Assembly (NCBI GenBank): GCA_028571685.1
Contig: CM053140.1
Coordinates: 223,343,323-223,407,322, forward strand
Length of the DNA: 64,000 nucleotides
Reading direction: 5' to 3'
From: Heterohyrax brucei
Taxonomy: Eukaryota; Chordata; Mammalia; Hyracoidea; Procaviidae
Shown here: one piece after another, positions 33,195 to 46,318 of the stretch
Numbering within the stretch: the stretch's first letter is position 1
How the letters are laid out: every line of letters starts with the position of its first letter
Program-made: the position numbers and the translations under genes
The notes under the pieces: generated by a model
What the model saw: the letters and a program-made list of their open reading frames with translations, nothing else
The model's database searches: none
What the model was told of the DNA's origin: nothing

Positions 33195-36100
33195 AATGAC
33201 ATCACTAAACATATACCTATCAATAATCACATTGAATGTAAATGGACTGAACGCTCCAGTAAAGAGACAGTGAGTGATATCCTGGATCAAAAGACATGAC
33301 CCATCTATATGTTGCTGACAAGAAATACATCTTAGACTTAAAGATAAGAACAGGTTGAGAATTAAAGGTTGGAATAATATATATCAAGCTAATAATACCC
33401 CAAAAGAGCAGATCTGGCAATATTAATCTCAGATAAAGTAGGTTTTAATGTAAAATCCACTACTGTAGACCAGGCTGGTCACTATTTATCGCTGAAAGGT
33501 TCAATACTCAAGCAAGACTTAACAATATTAAATATTTACACACCCAATACCAAAGCACCTAAATACATTGAACAAATACTGACAACATTGAAAAATAAGA
33601 TTGATGATTTCACAGTCATAGTTGGGGACTTTAACACTCCCCTTTCAGTTAAGGATAGATCATCCAGAAAAAAGCTAAGATACAGAAGATCTTATCACAA
33701 CAATCAACCAACTTCACCATATCGACATATACAGGTCTTTTCATCCATCAGCAGATAAATACACCTTCTTCTGCAAAGCACATGAAACATTCTCCAGAAG
33801 AGACCATATGTTAGGTCATAAAGCAATTCTACATAAAATCCAAACCATTGATTGTGGGAAATTATGTTAACTCTCTTGACATAACAGCAGCCATCTTGAC
33901 TGCTGTACTGTTACTTCAACTCTGTATAACCTCTTGTACTATAATCAATCACTTTGACTTTACCTTGTGTACGGTAACCTGGAGGCAATCTAGGAATACC
34001 TCCAAATGCTTAGATCAGATGTGTAGAACAATGGATAACTGAAAACATAAACAACTAGCTTAGTTACTGAATGTTTCAGTTCCCTGTTTTCTAAGATACC
34101 AACTGATGTGATGAAGGGTATATATACTTTAATAAAAGTTAGTTCTGGGCTCTCGGCTGGGGAAGGCCGTTAGCCCCCGATCCCAAACTGTTTGTCTGTC
34201 TGTCTTTTTCTCAACCTCGGCGTGGTGTCTCCTCCGCCCTTGTTCGTCAGAGAACTCTCTGCCTGTCAAGGGACGACTGTGACAATTGATTTATTGCAAA
34301 GTGCCTTCTTGGACCACAGAGCTATAAAAGTTGAAATTAATAACAGAAAATTCAAAGGTAAAATTTCAAACTTGTGGAAACTGAACAACACTTACTCATA
34401 AAGCCTTGGGTTATAGAAGAAATTAAAGACACATTAAAGAAATTTATGAATTCAAATGAGAATGAAACATATACTACCAAAATTTGTGGAGTACAGCAAA
34501 AGCAGTGCTCAGAGGTGACTTTATAAATGCACACTTCCAGACGTAAGAAAGAGCACAAATTAAAGAATTAACCTCACAGCTTGAACAAGTAGAAAGAGAG
34601 CAACAAAGAAACTCCTCAGACACCGGAAGACAACAGGTTATAAAGATTAGAGCAGAACTAAATAAATTAAAGAATAGAAAAACAATTGAAAAAATCAACA
34701 AAACCAAAAGATGGTTCTTCAAAAAGAAAAACAACAGAAGATACAAATCATCTCATTAAGAAATGAGTTGGGAGATGTTACAACAGACCCAACTGAAATA
34801 AAATATAACAGAATACTATGAAAAGCTATACTCTAACAGATTTGAAAGCCTAGGGGAAATGGACAAATTTCTAGATTCATATGACTCACCCAGACTATCA
34901 CAAGGAAAAATAGATCAACTTAATAAATCTATCACAAAGGAAGAGATTGAAGAAGTCATCAAAAATCTACCAACCAAAAAAAAGTCCTGGTCCAGATGGC
35001 TTCACCAGAGAATTCTACCAAACTTTTGGAGAAGAATTAACTTCAGTACTAATGAGGTTATTTCACACCATAGAAAGAGATGAAATACTTCCAAATTCAT
35101 TCTATGAAGCCAGCATAACCCTGATACCAAAGCCAGGGAAAGATCTCACAAAAAAAGAAAATTACAGACCAATGTTAGTCAAGAATCTGGATGCAAAAAT
35201 CTTCAACAAAATTCTAGCCAATAGAATTCAACAGCATATAAAAAAAATAATGCGTCATGATCAAGTTGGTTTCATTCCAGAGATGCAAGGCTGGTTCAAC
35301 ATCAAAGAGGAATTAATGTAAACAACCATATTAATAACACAAAAGATAAGAATCACCTGATTTTGTCAATTGATGCAGAAAAGGCATTTGACAAAGTTCA
35401 ACATCCATTCATGCTTAAAACTCTCAGAAAAATAGGAATAAAAGGGAAATTCCTCAATATGATCAGTCACATCTATGCAAAGCCAACTGCTTTCATCATC
35501 CTGAATGGTGAAAGACTGAAAGAATTCCCTTCGAGAATGGGAACTAGTCAAGGATGCCCACTGTCACCATTTCTATTCAACATTGTGCTGTAAGTTCTAG
35601 CCAGAGGAATTAGACAACTCAAAGAAATAAAAGGCATCCATATTGGCAATGAAGAAGTAAAGATTTCCCTCTTTGCAGATGATAAGATTGTTTATACAGA
35701 GAATCCAAAGAAATCCATAAGTAAACTATTAGAGCTAATAGAAGAATTCGGCAAAGTATTGGGATACAAGATAAACACAACTAAATCAATAGGATTCCTT
35801 TATACCAACAATGAAATTATTAAAGAAGAAATCACCAAATCAATTCCATTTACTGTAGCCCCCAAGAAGATAAAATACCTAGGAAAAAATCTAAGTATAG
35901 AAATAAGAGATTTTTACAAAGCAAACTACAAGACCTTACTACAAAAAACTAGGGGAGACTTACATAAGTGGAGTAATCTGCCCTGCTTATGGATAGGAAG
36001 ACTCAATATTGTGAAAATGTCTATTTTTCCCAAAGCAATCTACTTATATACTGCAATCCCAATACAAATTCCAGTGACATTTTTTAATGAGATGGAGAAA

Positions 36101-36960
36101 CAAACTGTAAGACTTATTTGGAAAGAGAAGAAACCCCGGATAAGTAAAGCACTACTAAAAAAGAAGAACATACTGGGAGGCCTCTCACTACCTGACTTTA
36201 GAACCTATTAACTGCCACAGTAGTCAAAACAGCTTGGTACTGGTACAAAAAAAGACATGTAGACCAATGGAACAAAGTAGGGACCCCAGAGATGCCACCA
36301 TCCTCCTATGAACAGCTGATATTTGACAAAGGTCCTAAGATTTTAGAATGGGGTAAGAACAGTCTCTAACAAATGCTGCTGGCACAATTGGATCTCCATC
36401 TGCAAAAAATTGAAATAGGACTCATATCTCACACTTTATACAAAAATCAACTCAAATTGGATAAAAGACCTAAATATAAAAGCTAAAATGATAAAGCTCA
36501 TCCAAGATAAAATAGGGTCAACAATGGAAGTTTTAATACACAATGTAGACAAACTTCAAAATCTGACAAAGCACACTCATCAGAAGAGAAAATAGATAAA
36601 TGGGAATGAATAAGAATCAAACACTTCTGCTCACCCAAAGACTTCATCACAAGAATTAAAAGACCACCTACAGAATGGGAAAAAATATTTGGCAACTCTA
36701 TGTCAGACCAACTCCTGATCTCCATAATCTATAAGGTTCTACAAAATATCAATAAGAAAAGGACAAATTATCCAATTAAGCGATGGGCAAAGGAGATGGA
36801 CAGACACTTCTCTAAAGAGGAGATCCAGGCAGCCAAAAAACACATGCAGACATGCTCACAATCATTAATTATTAAAGAAATTCAAATCAAAATGACAATG
36901 AGATACCATCTCACCCCAACAAGATTGGCCATGATCCAAAAAAACGCAAAACACTAAATG
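33195..36960 (+). pseudogene. L1 ORF2 (endonuclease and reverse transcriptase) remnant
   Basis: Fragments in order: endonuclease start near 33200-33300; more endonuclease (33560-33840); an LTR insertion (33853-34284); endonuclease end and linker (34290-34860). Reverse transcriptase follows at 34947-35321 ('[18 protein letters not shown]'), 35363-35593 ('[20 protein letters not shown]', '[19 protein letters not shown]') and 35759-36211. The C-terminal region is at 36700-36957. FADD is intact at 35672-35683. At least four frame breaks or stops separate these pieces. Confidence 0.8.
33853..34284 (+). repeat. Solo LTR of an endogenous retrovirus, 432 bp, with 6-bp duplication
   Basis: Starts TGTGGGAAATTATG and ends GACTGTGACA. 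ATTGAT is duplicated perfectly on both sides (33847-33852 and 34285-34290), and L1 endonuclease sequence is continuous once the element and one duplication are removed. Inside are a TATA-like GTATATATAC (about 34118-34128), an AATAAA signal at 34131-34136, then a GT/CT-rich stretch. A 6-bp duplication fits betaretrovirus-like (class II) elements. It has no PBS-internal-LTR partner in the window and no coding sequence: the usual product of LTR-LTR recombination. Confidence 0.9.
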
Positions 36961-37502
36961 TTGGAGAGGCTGTGGAGAGATTGGAACTCTCCTACACTGT
37001 TGGTGGGATTGCAGAATGGTGCAATCTCTTTGGAAAGCAATTTGGTGTTACCTTAAAATAATGGGTGTAGGTATATCATTTTACCCAGTAATTCCTTTGT
37101 TTGGAATATATCCTACAGAATCAAGGTCATTTACACAAACTATATATGCACACGAATGTTCATTGCAGCACAGTCCACAATAGCAAAAAGATGGAATCAA
37201 CCCTGATGTCCAACAACAGAAGAATGGATGGGTAAACTCTGGTAGATGTACTCAGTGGAGTACTATGCATTGATGAAGAACAATGATGATAGGAGGAAAC
37301 ATCTCTCAATTTGGTCTCAACTGGAGGACATTATGTTGAGTGAAACCAGTCAGTGACAGAAGGATAATTATTATATGAGACCCCTACGATAAAAACTTAA
37401 AAGCATACTCATACATAACAGAAAAGACTCTTTGATGGCTACAAGGGTGGGGAGGGTGGGAGGGCGGGTGGGCAAGGGACGAGGATTTAGATTAGATATT
37501 TG

Positions 37503-37540
37503 GATCCTACTCGACGGCACTTGGCTTTGGCTTAGCTAGG
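37503..37540 (+). repeat. Ultrashort AfroSINE 3'-tail insertion in L1 3' UTR
   Basis: About 35 bp (GGATCCTACTCGACGGCAC then TTGGCTTTGGCTTAG) matching only the SINE 3' end, embedded in L1 3' UTR sequence that otherwise runs on as in the copy at 9830. Confidence 0.7.
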
Positions 37541-37674
37541 TGAAATTGGTGACAATACACATTAGTAAGAAGATCAATATTAATGTGACTTTGACACAAC
37601 TTGTGTACTCCTATCTTAACCCAATATTGTAAGCACAGAGTATGTACACTTTCATTTTTTATTTAATAAAAAAA

Positions 37675-38950
37675 AAATGATACAACTACTTTGGAAATTG
37701 ATTTGGTGCTTCCTTGAAACACTGGGAAAAGAAGTTCCGTGTGATGCGGCAATCCCACTTCTTGGAATATATCCTAGAGAAATAAAAGCTATCACATGAA
37801 AAGATATATGCACCCTCGTGTTCATTGCAGCACTGTTTATAATAGTAAAAAGATGGAAACCACTTAGGTTCCTATCAGTGGATGAATAGATAAGCAAATT
37901 ATGGCATATTCACATAATGGACTACTAGGCAACGATAAAGAATAACAATGAATCCTCAAAACATAACATGGATGAAGCTGAAAGGCATTATGTTGAGTGA
38001 CATTAGTCAGAAAAGCACAAATATCATGTAAGACCACCATTATAAGAGCACAAGAAGAGGTTTAAACACAGAAGAAAACGTGGGGAGGGATGGAGTGGAA
38101 TATTCAACAAGTAGATAGTAGAAAAGAATTATTTTAGGTGCAGGGAAGGACAACACACATTATAGTGGTAGTCAGTAAAACGAGATTGAACTAAAAACTA
38201 GTGGACATCTAAGTCAATTGGCACAACAAAGTTTATTAAGGATATGTTCTGCATCCCACTTTGGTAGGTGACATCTGTGGGGAGAGGGCTTAAAAGTTAG
38301 CAAACTGCCATCTAAAATGCATCAATTGGTCCCAACCTACCTGGAGCAAAGGAGAATAAAGAACACCATAGATGTAATGAAAATGCAAGTCCCGGAGACA
38401 GAAAGGACCACAGAAACCAGAGACCAGAAGAACTAGATGGTACCTGTCTACTATGAATGACCACTCTGACACAACAGAGAGTCCTTGAGGGAGTGGGAGA
38501 AGAGTGGGGCGCGGAAATCAAATTCATGTAAAAACACCAGACTGCATGATCTGACTGAGGCTGGAGGGACCCTGGAATAAATAGACTCTGAACTCTTTTA
38601 GTCCAGAACTAAAACCATTCCCCAAGCCAACTCTTTAGACAAAGATTAGAATGGAATACAAGAAATAAAATGATACTGGTGAAGGGTGCTTCTTGGCTCC
38701 AGCAAATTCATAAGATTAACTGGGCACCTCATGTCTGGAGATAAGGCAAGAAGGTGAAAAGGGACAGGAGCTGGCTGAATGGATGTGGAAAATACAGGGT
38801 GGAGAGGAGGAGTGTGCTGTCACATTGTAGTGAGAGCAACTCTGGTCACACAACAACGGATGCATAAATTTTTATATGAGAAACTGACTTGAGTTATAAA
38901 CTTGCACTTAAAGTACAATTAAAAACAGAGCAAAAACAGAAAATAAAACA
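37675..38950 (+). repeat. L1 3' end fragment (plus strand)
   Basis: Starts at the last part of ORF2 (ACAACTACTTTGGAAATTG) and runs through a long 3' UTR to an A-rich tail near 38940-38970. The 3' UTR matches that of the copy at 24830-25860 (for example GGTTTAAACACAGAAG) rather than that of the copy just to its left, so two L1 lineages are represented. Confidence 0.75.
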
Positions 38951-39984
38951 GCAAAGACAAAAAAAAAAAAACCTCAGAGACATTTAAATGTAAATAGTGA
39001 ATAAGAGGTGAGGGTATGGAGACCGGATGTGGAGATAATTTCTTTGAAAAGTTTGACCAAAAGAGGAGGAGAGAAATGGAGGTAGCTTTGGAGAGTGATG
39101 AATACAAAGAGACGGGAATTTTTGAGACGAGAAAGACATGAGCGTGTTTGTATAATAATGGAGAAGAGTCTGTGGGAAGGGAGAGATTGATGATTACGAA
39201 GACAGAGAGGACTATCCAAAGGTCCAGGTAGAGGCAAATGATGAAGTAACTATTATGTGACGGTAATATGAAGAATCTGGTTTCTAAAAGATTCAAATCT
39301 TTTTGTTTCTCCCAGAAATGGTTCCCAGGCTGATACAATGGCCAGCAGATGTCAACAGAAACTCAACCTCTTCTTTCATTCTACTAAATCATGCTCACTT
39401 CTGACTTGTATACTCGTTTTTGTTGCTTCATGAGCAGAATATATGGTCAAGAGGAGACTGGATGAGACAGCTATTCCAGCTAGTAGGAAAATTAGCTTAC
39501 TCAATAAATCGGGTAGAATTTCTGGAGAGGTAAAAGTACACATTTAAAGTTTCTGACCACAAATATAAACTGTTTATCTGTTGTGTGATTCTCTCCAAGA
39601 ACATTCAGTGGCTTGGTGAAACTAGACTTGGGCTTTCATATGTGGATAAATGGCAGGGAGCAGGAGTGAAGGGAGTTGAGAGTGCTTACAAGGACTGACT
39701 ATAATTTAGTTTTGTGGAATCTAAACTGTGCAAAAAGGAAAATAAATACATGAAGGATTTCCAAGATCATTAGAAAGCAAAAAATTCACTGAATTTATGA
39801 TTTTAGTGAGTTCACTTGACCACTTAAGCTGGGAGAGGTAATACCAGGGATTGGAAAGCTTAGATGTGAGATTTTAGAGGGATGCAGTTTCTACTAATGA
39901 TAAATTTAGAGAGAGACTTTGGGAGAGTAAAGAAAAGATAACCATAAATCAAGTAGAAAAATCAGCTAAAGATGTTCATTAATA
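38951..39984. other. Unique non-coding sequence
   Basis: About 1 kb; the first 300 bp are purine-rich (GAGGAGGAGAGAAATGGAGG near 39063), which produces long reverse-strand open frames at 38919-39338. I see no protein family resemblance, splice pattern or repeat. Confidence 0.5.
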
Positions 39985-40384
39985 TGTGCCTGGGTGACAC
40001 AGATGGTTTGAGCTAGACTATTAACCTAAAGGTTGGCTGTTTGAACCCACCTAGTAGTGCCATGGAAGAAAGTCCTGTCGATTTGCTTCTGTAAAGATTA
40101 AACCAGAAAACCAAACCCATTGCTGTTGCACTGATTCTGACTTGTATCAACCCTATAGGACAGAGTAGAACTGTCACATAGAGTTTCCAAGAAATGCCTG
40201 ATGGATTCAAACTGCCAATGCTTTCTTTGGTTAGTTGCCATAGCACTTACCCACTCTGCCACTAGGGTTTCCATCTGTAAAGATAATAGCCAAGAAAACC
40301 CTATGGAGCTCACTTCTCCTGTGTAAAACATGGAGTCACCATGAGTTGGAACTCTATAGCAATGAGTTTGGTTTTTGTTTTTTG
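39985..40384 (+). repeat. AfroSINE-type SINE, long subtype, split by a second SINE
   Basis: Head and B-box region at 39985-40087; the body and tail resume at 40274 (GATAATAGCCAAGAAAACC) and end TAGCAATGAGTTTGG. The interruption is the inverted SINE at 40101-40273. Confidence 0.8.
40101..40273 (-). repeat. AfroSINE-type SINE nested in another SINE (minus strand)
   Basis: Inverted short-subtype SINE, tail CCAAACCCATTGCTGTTG and head CACTAGGGTTTCC. Flanked by TCTGTAAAGATTA (40088-40100) and TCTGTAAAGATAA (40274-40286), a 13-bp duplication with one difference. The nesting shows that the short subtype moved after this long-subtype copy was in place. Confidence 0.9.
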
Positions 40385-41894
40385 AGATGTTGGTTGGGGC
40401 CTTCCCATAGACACTGAAGTCACAATGAATTATGGCAAGAGGCAGGGTACAAACTGCTTGAGAATGATTGTGTTCCAGCAGTCGAAATCTGGAGAGATCC
40501 CAAAGATAGAAGGTCAAAGCCAACTGCCGTCAAGAGAGGTTCATTGTTTTATTTAACTTTAAATGTGACTTAAATATATGAGAAGTTTGTTTTTCTTCCT
40601 TCTCAAAAAGTCTGATGTAGCCTCTTGAGACTGATACAATGGCCATGTGATACCAACAGGACCTTTTCTTTTCTTTTCACTAAACCAACTATAAAAATAG
40701 CATGAGCTCCTCCAACTTTACAAGGGGGGAGACTCCAGACCAGCAGCGCAGGGCTGAGTCTTATGAGGTAAAGATCAAACATGTCTCCTTTCTCTACCAG
40801 CTTTTCCAATCCTGACACCAACATCCCCCCCATGGTACTCTTTAGTTCTTGGGTTTGATAATTCAATGCAATGGCCACACAGAACTCACAGACCAAACTT
40901 ATGATTATCCGGTTCATTAGGGAAGTTAACAGTTTTACATTTAAGTCTCAAGAACACGCGGAATGCAGTTCTTCCATCAGGATAGCCTCTTGCTAGTCAT
41001 GCTCATAGGTACACCTCTCCCTGGTCCGAGGCCTATACTCAAAGGCACGTAGCTTTCTCCATGGGATGGGAGGTCCAATTAGCTGTCTCCTGTTGCCAGT
41101 CTCTGCTGCTGCCTTTAGTTTTATAGTTGTCTCTCTCTCTTTGCCTCCTGGACCCAGGAGCTCTTCAGCTCTGAGATCCCAGGTTGAAATGATATGCTAG
41201 CTTTTCATCCTTGATGGTGGTAGGCTTTTGTCCCCATGCTTTTCATCTCATGGTTACCAAGATGTAATACCCAATTAGTGCTACGTCTAGCATCAAGCTG
41301 TCATTACAGTCAGGAAGAAGAGAAAACAGGAGCAAATATAGCTGAATCTGCCCCATTTTCAAATGAGTTGATGGAAATTCTACCCAAGGTGTCTGCTTAC
41401 ATCACAGTAACTAAAACTGTGTGACTTGGCTAGCCTGAACTGTAAAGAAAATTTAGCTTTTGTTTTTTAAAAAACCTAGGGAGATTACCACTCCATAAAA
41501 AAACAGTTTTCTGCTTTAGAAAGAAGAAGAGAATGATTAAAGCATAGACAGCTAGTGGTTAGTATCTGCCATGTATTATTATCCAAGAGGATGTGAGTCT
41601 TCAAGGATGACTTTGTTGGAGCAAGGAGGCTTACCGAACTAGAAGTGATACTATGGTGAGGAGGACAGTTAAACTACCTGAGATCCACAGACTATGAGGA
41701 AAGAAATGAACAACCAAAAATCAACCAACCAGCTGATCCTCTATTTCAGTTAAATTCAAGATGTGGAAGAGACAATAAAAGAAGGAGCAAAAGATAAGGA
41801 GAGTAACCTAATTTTCAAAAAGGGAATTAAAGACAGGCCAGGGATACAATTATGAGGAAAAAGAAGGCTGGATCAGAATTTTAAAAAAGAAAAA
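40385..41894. other. Unassigned non-coding sequence
   Basis: About 1.5 kb with no gene that I can support. The stretch around 40840-41200 (GAACTCACAGACCAAACTTATG and onward) has the feel of an old LTR in reverse orientation, but I cannot name it. Open frames here are short and lack homology. Confidence 0.45.
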
Positions 41895-42092
41895 AAATCA
41901 CTTGCCTTCAAGTCCGCTCTGACTCATAAAGACTGCACATAAGTCAGAGTAGAATTGTGTTCCAAAGGGTGTTCAATGGCTGACTCTTTTCAGAAGCATA
42001 TGCTTTCTCTTTCTTCTGAGGAGCCTCTTGAACTTCTAACCTTTTGTTTAACAGCTGAGCACATCAGCTGCACCACCCACGGACTCCTCAGT
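41895..42092 (-). repeat. AfroSINE-type SINE, long subtype, diverged (minus strand)
   Basis: Left CGCTCTGACTCATAAAGAC (inverted tail); middle AGAAGCATATGCTTTCTC (the long-subtype segment); right GCTGCACCACCCACGGACTCC (inverted head). More diverged than the short-subtype copies. Confidence 0.65.
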
Positions 42093-42884
42093 ATGAGAAT
42101 AGTGTAAGCTAGTGGTGGATGAACAACCACTGACGCTCTCACTTCTGAAAGGGCCCGAGGTAAACAGAGACATGAGACATGATGATGTTGGTCCCTAATA
42201 CCCTCTCAGAGGAGGATGTGCCTTTGTATGTGGGTTGTGGTCTAGATATTTAGGTTAATGGATGGCTTAGATTCCTGGAAGAGATGTTTCCTTAAGCTAC
42301 ATGCAGATACGTGAGGGAACTGTGAGCCTTCTCCTCAGGTCTCAGTGGAGGCAAGGTGATGGTATAATTATGCCAGAGCTGCCCTGTACAGTTGTGTGGG
42401 TTGTATTCTGCACATGAGCACATGGCCAGGGGAGAAGATTGGGGATTGAAATTTAGCCTGCACTCCACTAATCCAGCCACGCACTTAACATTTTATACAA
42501 TGGAAGGGACCTCCCTTTTCTAATTCTTGTTTTTATCCCATTAGCAGAATTCTGTCTATGAAAATGTGTAACAGGTTACTAGCATATAGAGTTTTCAGCA
42601 GTAATTCTTCCATGAATCTAGGAAGTACTATGAAATGAAAAGTATTGCTAAATTAATCCAGTTATATTTTTATTAATAGAAAATTACTGATACAGATACT
42701 TCTGTACTAGGAACTTTTGGGGACCAACAGATAAATGGAATGTATTCCCTATTTAATTCCAAGGAACTTACAGAATTCTAGGGAAATAAACAGATAGTTG
42801 TGATTATCCAGAACCAAAAAGCCCCAGAATGTCAGAAATGGGAGGGAAATTAGAAATCATCCATCCAAATCCCTTACTCAGATG
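42093..42884. other. Unique non-coding sequence
   Basis: No gene, RNA or recognisable repeat. Confidence 0.5.
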
Positions 42885-43413
42885 TTGTGTTAGAGCTAAT
42901 GCAGCTCTAACAGAAATACCACAAAGGGAATGGCTTTTACAAGACAAGTTTATTCTTACACAGTCCAGTAGGCTACGAGTCAAAATTCAGGATGTCTGCT
43001 CCAGGGAAACAAAGGCTTTCCTCCTTGACACCTCTAGAAGAAAGTTCTTGTGTTGCATTAGTCTTTGTTTGGGGAGCACCTCAGCGCAGGAACCTTAGGT
43101 CTGAAGGATGTGCTCTAACTCCAGGTGCTGCTTTCTTGATGGCATGAGGTTCCTACCCTGTGCTTGCTCCCCTTTCCTTTTATCTCTTGGCAGGGTGAGA
43201 GGATAAAAGGTGGTGCAAGCCACACTCCATGGAAACTCCTTTTACAGTGGAGCAGGGAGGGGGCCTTAGGAAGGGATTTACAGTCCCACTCTAATCCTCT
43301 TCAATGTCAGTATAGGGAAGTCACAAAATGAAGGGCAATCACAGTATACAGGGAATCCCAGTCCAGCCAAATTACTGCACACATTTCTGGGGGCACACAA
43401 TTCAATCCATGAC
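42885..43413 (-). repeat. MaLR-like LTR (minus strand)
   Basis: Inverted copy of the TGTCATGG family: left end GCTCTAACAGAAATACCAC, right end GCACACAATTCAATCCATGAC. The middle carries the inverted landmarks CTTTTATCTCTTGGCAGGG and GGAAACTCCTTTTACAGTGG. Almost full length. Confidence 0.85.
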
Positions 43414-44385
43414 GGATGCAGAAACCAAAATTTTAAAGACACTGGTAAAGAAGGTGTAGATTAAAGATTGCAAGACTTGTCCTTGATTCAAAAGATGCCA
43501 CTTATTTGGTGGAAAGGGAATTAAGCCTAAGACATTTAGGCTTGCTATGAAAGAACAAGACAGGCTTTGTTTTTAAAGTCTTCCAGTCCTAAGTTCAACA
43601 ATATTTGCAGTGAGAACATGGATTAACAGAATGTTCTTCCAACAGAAATTATTTATCAGAGGAGGATGTTTTTCTCTAGAGAAAGGAACAGCATTTTTAG
43701 CCACTATTGACCTTGAAGATAAATACTACATTAGGATAATTATACCAGAAAAGCTGCTCTCAGAGAGATATGTTGGCTGTCTACTCTCTTTAGACACCAA
43801 GTAGAACTCCTAGTCTTTCATATCTTCTAGAGGCAAGAATCTGTGGAGTCTCAACCTAACTCTTATCTACTTCTGATTTAGCATTTGTGATGAAAAACTT
43901 CAGAAATTTCCATGTAAATCATCTTTTTCCGTAGCTGAGTAGTACTTAGACAGACTAAGCCCTTCTCCAAAATAGAATTACATCAAAATGGGTAACAATC
44001 TAAGTAAACATGGGGATTTCAGTAATAACTCTTCCATGAAATGGAAGATGCTAGAGTAAGAATTCTTCCAGAAATTCTGTGTAGTCACTTCCTTGTGATC
44101 TGAGAAGACAGCCAAAGCCAAGTGCCATGGAGTCAGATCCAACTCATGGCAACTCTAGGGCTGAGGCTACCAAAGAAATTCCCCCAATTTCTGTACCCTT
44201 TGTCATACACACCTCTCTTAGCAACTCCAGCTCTCCCAACCCTGTGATATTATGCTTTTCCTTTCCACCCTGTACTTTACGTATTCGTTCAACCAACTCC
44301 TGTCCCCTGCTCTCCACCCTTGTTTCTCATTTCCATAGAAGAATTGCTCTGACCATGTCATGTCTTACAATCCAGTCTAATTTTT
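43414..44385. other. Unique sequence with a SINE tail fragment
   Basis: Mostly unassigned. A 3'-tail fragment of an AfroSINE lies at about 44112-44165 (minus strand: CCAAAGCCAAGTGCCATGG then CCAACTCATGGC). The frame at 43610-43804 has no recognisable homology. Confidence 0.55.
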
Positions 44386-46318
44386 GTATGGAGAGTGGTC
44401 TTTTGTACTAGATTTAGATCTGGGCTAGCAGTGAGTCCAGGGGTCATGCTCTTGGGAAATCCTCCGGGATGTCAGACCATCATGTGTGATCTTTTAATAG
44501 AATTCTAGATCTGCACCCCTATTTTTATCCCGCTATGTCATAGACTCTACATGTTTTCCCTGTCAAGGCTGACATTGGTGGTTGGCCAGGCATCATCTAG
44601 TTCTTCTGGTCTCATGTTGTTGTAGTGTCAGGACAACATGGCATCTTCTGTCTCCTGGGCTCATATTTTCTCCCACGTTTGATGTCACTTGCTCTTCTCT
44701 GTACCAGGTGTATGGGACCAAATTGACGATCCTTAGATGGCAGCCTGCTAGCTTTTAAGATCCTGTACACTACTCACCAAAATGTGATGCAGAAGATTTT
44801 CCTAAAACAACAACAACAAAAAACCCAAGTTATTTATGCCAGTTGACCTAGATGTTCCCTGAAAGCGTGATCCCCAGACCCCTGCCACTGCTACTCTGAC
44901 ATTCAAAATGTTGGGCTGTATTTGGGAAACTCTTAGTTCTTGGTGTACTCCAGCAATGCGGATCTCCTTTCTACGGTATGCCGGCACTTCCTTCACTTAA
45001 TCCATTCTAATATCTAATCTATGAATAGCTCCATCCCTGATAACCATTGATGATTATTTGCTTCTATGCTGAGCCTTTTTCTTAAGTCTTCATAATAGTG
45101 GTCACATATGGTATCTGTCCTTCTGCACTCAGCATTATGTCTTTGAGATGATTCCATGTTATCAGGTGTTTCCCAAGATCATCATTGTTCTTTGGAGTTG
45201 CATAGTATACCATTGTGTGAATATACCATAGTTTGTTTATCTGTTCATCTGTTGACTGACACCTAGGTTAATTTCATGTTTTTGCTGTTGTGGACAGTGC
45301 TGTAGTAAACACTGGTGTGCATGTATCTATTTGTGTGACAGCCCTTGTTTCTCTAGGATATAGTCCAAGAAGTTGGATTGCTGGATCATGTGTTGTTTGT
45401 ATTTACAGCTTTTTGAGAAAGTCCAAAATCAATTTCCAAAGTGGTTGTACCATTTTACTTTCCCATTAGCAGTGTAGAAGAGTTCCAGTCTCTCCACAAC
45501 CTCTCCAACATTTGTTGTTTTGTGTTTTTTGGGTTAATGCGAGTCTCACTGGGGTAAGATGGTATTTCATTGTGATTTGGATTTGGATTTCTAAATGGCT
45601 AAAGTTTGTGAGCATTTCCTTAAAGGTCTGTTAGCTGCTTGGAAGTTTTCATTGATGAAGTGCTTATTCACATCCTTTGCTCATATTTTAATTGAGTCAT
45701 TTGTCTTTCTTGTTGAAGTCTTGAAATACCTTGTATATTATAGAGATTAGATACTGATCAAATACGTGGTCATCAAAATGTTTTTCCCAGTCTGTAGGTA
45801 GTCCTTTTACTGTCTTGGTGATGACTTTGGATGGGCATAAGTGATTTTAGGAGTTCCCATCTATTTTTCTAGTGTTTGTGCATTGTTGAGTAATATTTTG
45901 TATTCTGTTTAGGCCATGTATTAGGGCTTCCAGCATCATACCAATTTTTTCATCCATGATCTCTGTTGTTTTAAATTTTATATTTAAGTCTTTGATCCAT
46001 TTTAAGTTAGTTTTTATGCATGGTGTGAGATATGAGTCTTGTTTCTTTCTTTCTTTCTTTGGAGATACAGAATTTTGATAGCACCATTTGTTGAAGAGAC
46101 TGTTTTTCACCCAATTCATGGACTTTAGGCCTTTGTCAGATATCAGCTGTTCATAGGGGGATAGTGTTCTATCTGGATTCCGAATTCTGTTGTATTGGTT
46201 CATGTATCTGTTTTTGTAGCAGTACCAGGCTGTTTTGACTACTGTGGCAGTGTAACAGGTTATAAAGTCAGACAGAGTGAGGCTGCACCACTTTGTTCCT
46301 CTTCAGTAATGTTTTACT

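Larger units (their letters stand above)
31271..37660 (+). mobile_element. L1 LINE, near full length, carrying a solo LTR
   Basis: Reading left to right: 5' UTR-like sequence (31271-31870), ORF1 (about 31870-32781), spacer, ORF2 (about 33195-36960), 3' UTR (to about 37645) and a short A-run at 37665-37674. It is the best-preserved L1 in the window. The reverse transcriptase motif is intact as FADD (35672-35683), but stops and frameshifts split ORF2 into several frames and an LTR interrupts the endonuclease region. It is not active. Confidence 0.85.

Noticed and set aside
34118-34136. TATA/AATAAA pair as a host gene promoter or end
   Set aside because: It is within a solo LTR with clean duplications; no adjoining exon is visible.
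38919-39338. 139-codon reverse-strand frame
   Set aside because: A product of purine-rich plus-strand sequence; the translation is low-complexity hydrophobic with no homology that I can name.
43610-43804. 64-codon frame in unique sequence
   Set aside because: No family resemblance, no splice sites and no upstream signals; likely chance.
46046-46061. CTTT-repeat
   Set aside because: A short microsatellite inside L1 ORF2, unremarkable.
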